The notes under the pieces were generated by a model. The model did not search any database. It was not told the origin of the DNA and saw nothing but the letters and a program-made list of their open reading frames with translations. Both the position numbers and the translations under genes were made by a program. From Candidatus Saccharimonadota bacterium (GTDB taxonomy: Bacteria > Patescibacteriota > Saccharimonadia > Saccharimonadales > Saccharimonadaceae): 64,000 nucleotides of DNA. Positions 63,992-64,000 of the stretch are shown one piece after another; the first letter of the stretch is position 1; every line of letters begins with the position of its first letter. The DNA is taken from NCBI GenBank assembly GCA_946893605.1, contig OX335598.1:1-64000 (forward strand), read 5' to 3'.

Positions 63992-64000
63992 AAGGTTAAG

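Noticed and set aside
1-64000. Alternative genetic code (TGA as Gly, as in Gracilibacteria)
   Set aside because: Genes end normally at TGA, and broken genes change frame rather than continue through TGA in the same frame.
1-64000. CRISPR array, prophage or insertion sequence
   Set aside because: No regularly spaced repeats, transposase or phage structural genes were seen; the tyrosine recombinase at 48-49 kb looks like a housekeeping Xer protein.

Overview
The window reads as a chromosomal segment of a reduced, ultrasmall bacterium of the Patescibacteria (CPR), most likely Candidatus Saccharibacteria (TM7). The reasons are the standard code with TGA as a stop, very compact gene packing, a type IV pilus operon typical of the group, small informational proteins (ThrS without a TGS domain, short TruB, DnaG without zinc ligands), and no amino-acid or cofactor biosynthesis. 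This assignment is inference from gene content; no phylogeny could be run. No prophage, insertion sequence or CRISPR array was seen.

Layout. 0-5.4 kb: mscL, pyrH, a DEAH-type helicase, orn, a YjbR protein and a small membrane protein. 5.4-15.4 kb: replication, transcription and repair (dnaG-rpoD, polA, mutM, holA, an AlkC-like HEAT protein) and rpsT. 15.5-25.4 kb: a degenerate DHH protein with truB and rpsO, a sortase, pnp, a family-4 uracil-DNA glycosylase, and an Rrf2 regulator coupled to a YhgE/Pip membrane protein. 25.4-33.6 kb: RNase J, FtsK, rpsF-ssb-rpsR, efp, tlyA and ychF. 33.6-48.1 kb: a 991-residue secreted protein followed by pilM-N-O, a small membrane protein, pilB, pilT, pilC, a major pilin, pilD and four pilin-like or PilX-like proteins. 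48.1-54.3 kb: a tyrosine recombinase, ndk, two tRNAs, envelope proteins, a membrane glycosyltransferase, nrdR, an orphan transcription unit and tRNA-Val. 54.3-64 kb: thrS, miaA, a regulator, an MBL-fold protein, rpmB, a site-2 protease, a candidate 6S RNA, rnpB, the infC-rpmI-rplT cluster, comM, tmRNA and a gene-poor end with a strong outward promoter.

The pilus apparatus has both extension (PilB) and retraction (PilT) motors. With ComM and the surface protein it suggests a system for host attachment, movement or DNA uptake, and the sortase, the PrsA-like foldase and the glycosyltransferase point to an elaborate cell surface.

Two features matter for any reader. First, at least 13 genes, most of them essential (dnaG, rpoD, holA, pnp, rnj, ychF, infC), are split by one-base shifts. 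Several of these are repaired exactly by restoring one base in a homopolymer run, so they look like sequence-consensus indels rather than pseudogenes; they are given here as whole genes. Second, many genes have an extended -10 promoter (TGnTATAAT) ending only 6-7 bases before the start codon with no Shine-Dalgarno sequence, which points to widespread leaderless mRNAs. infC appears to start with AUU, several proteins have lost conserved metal-binding cysteines, and tmRNA encodes an unusually long tag.
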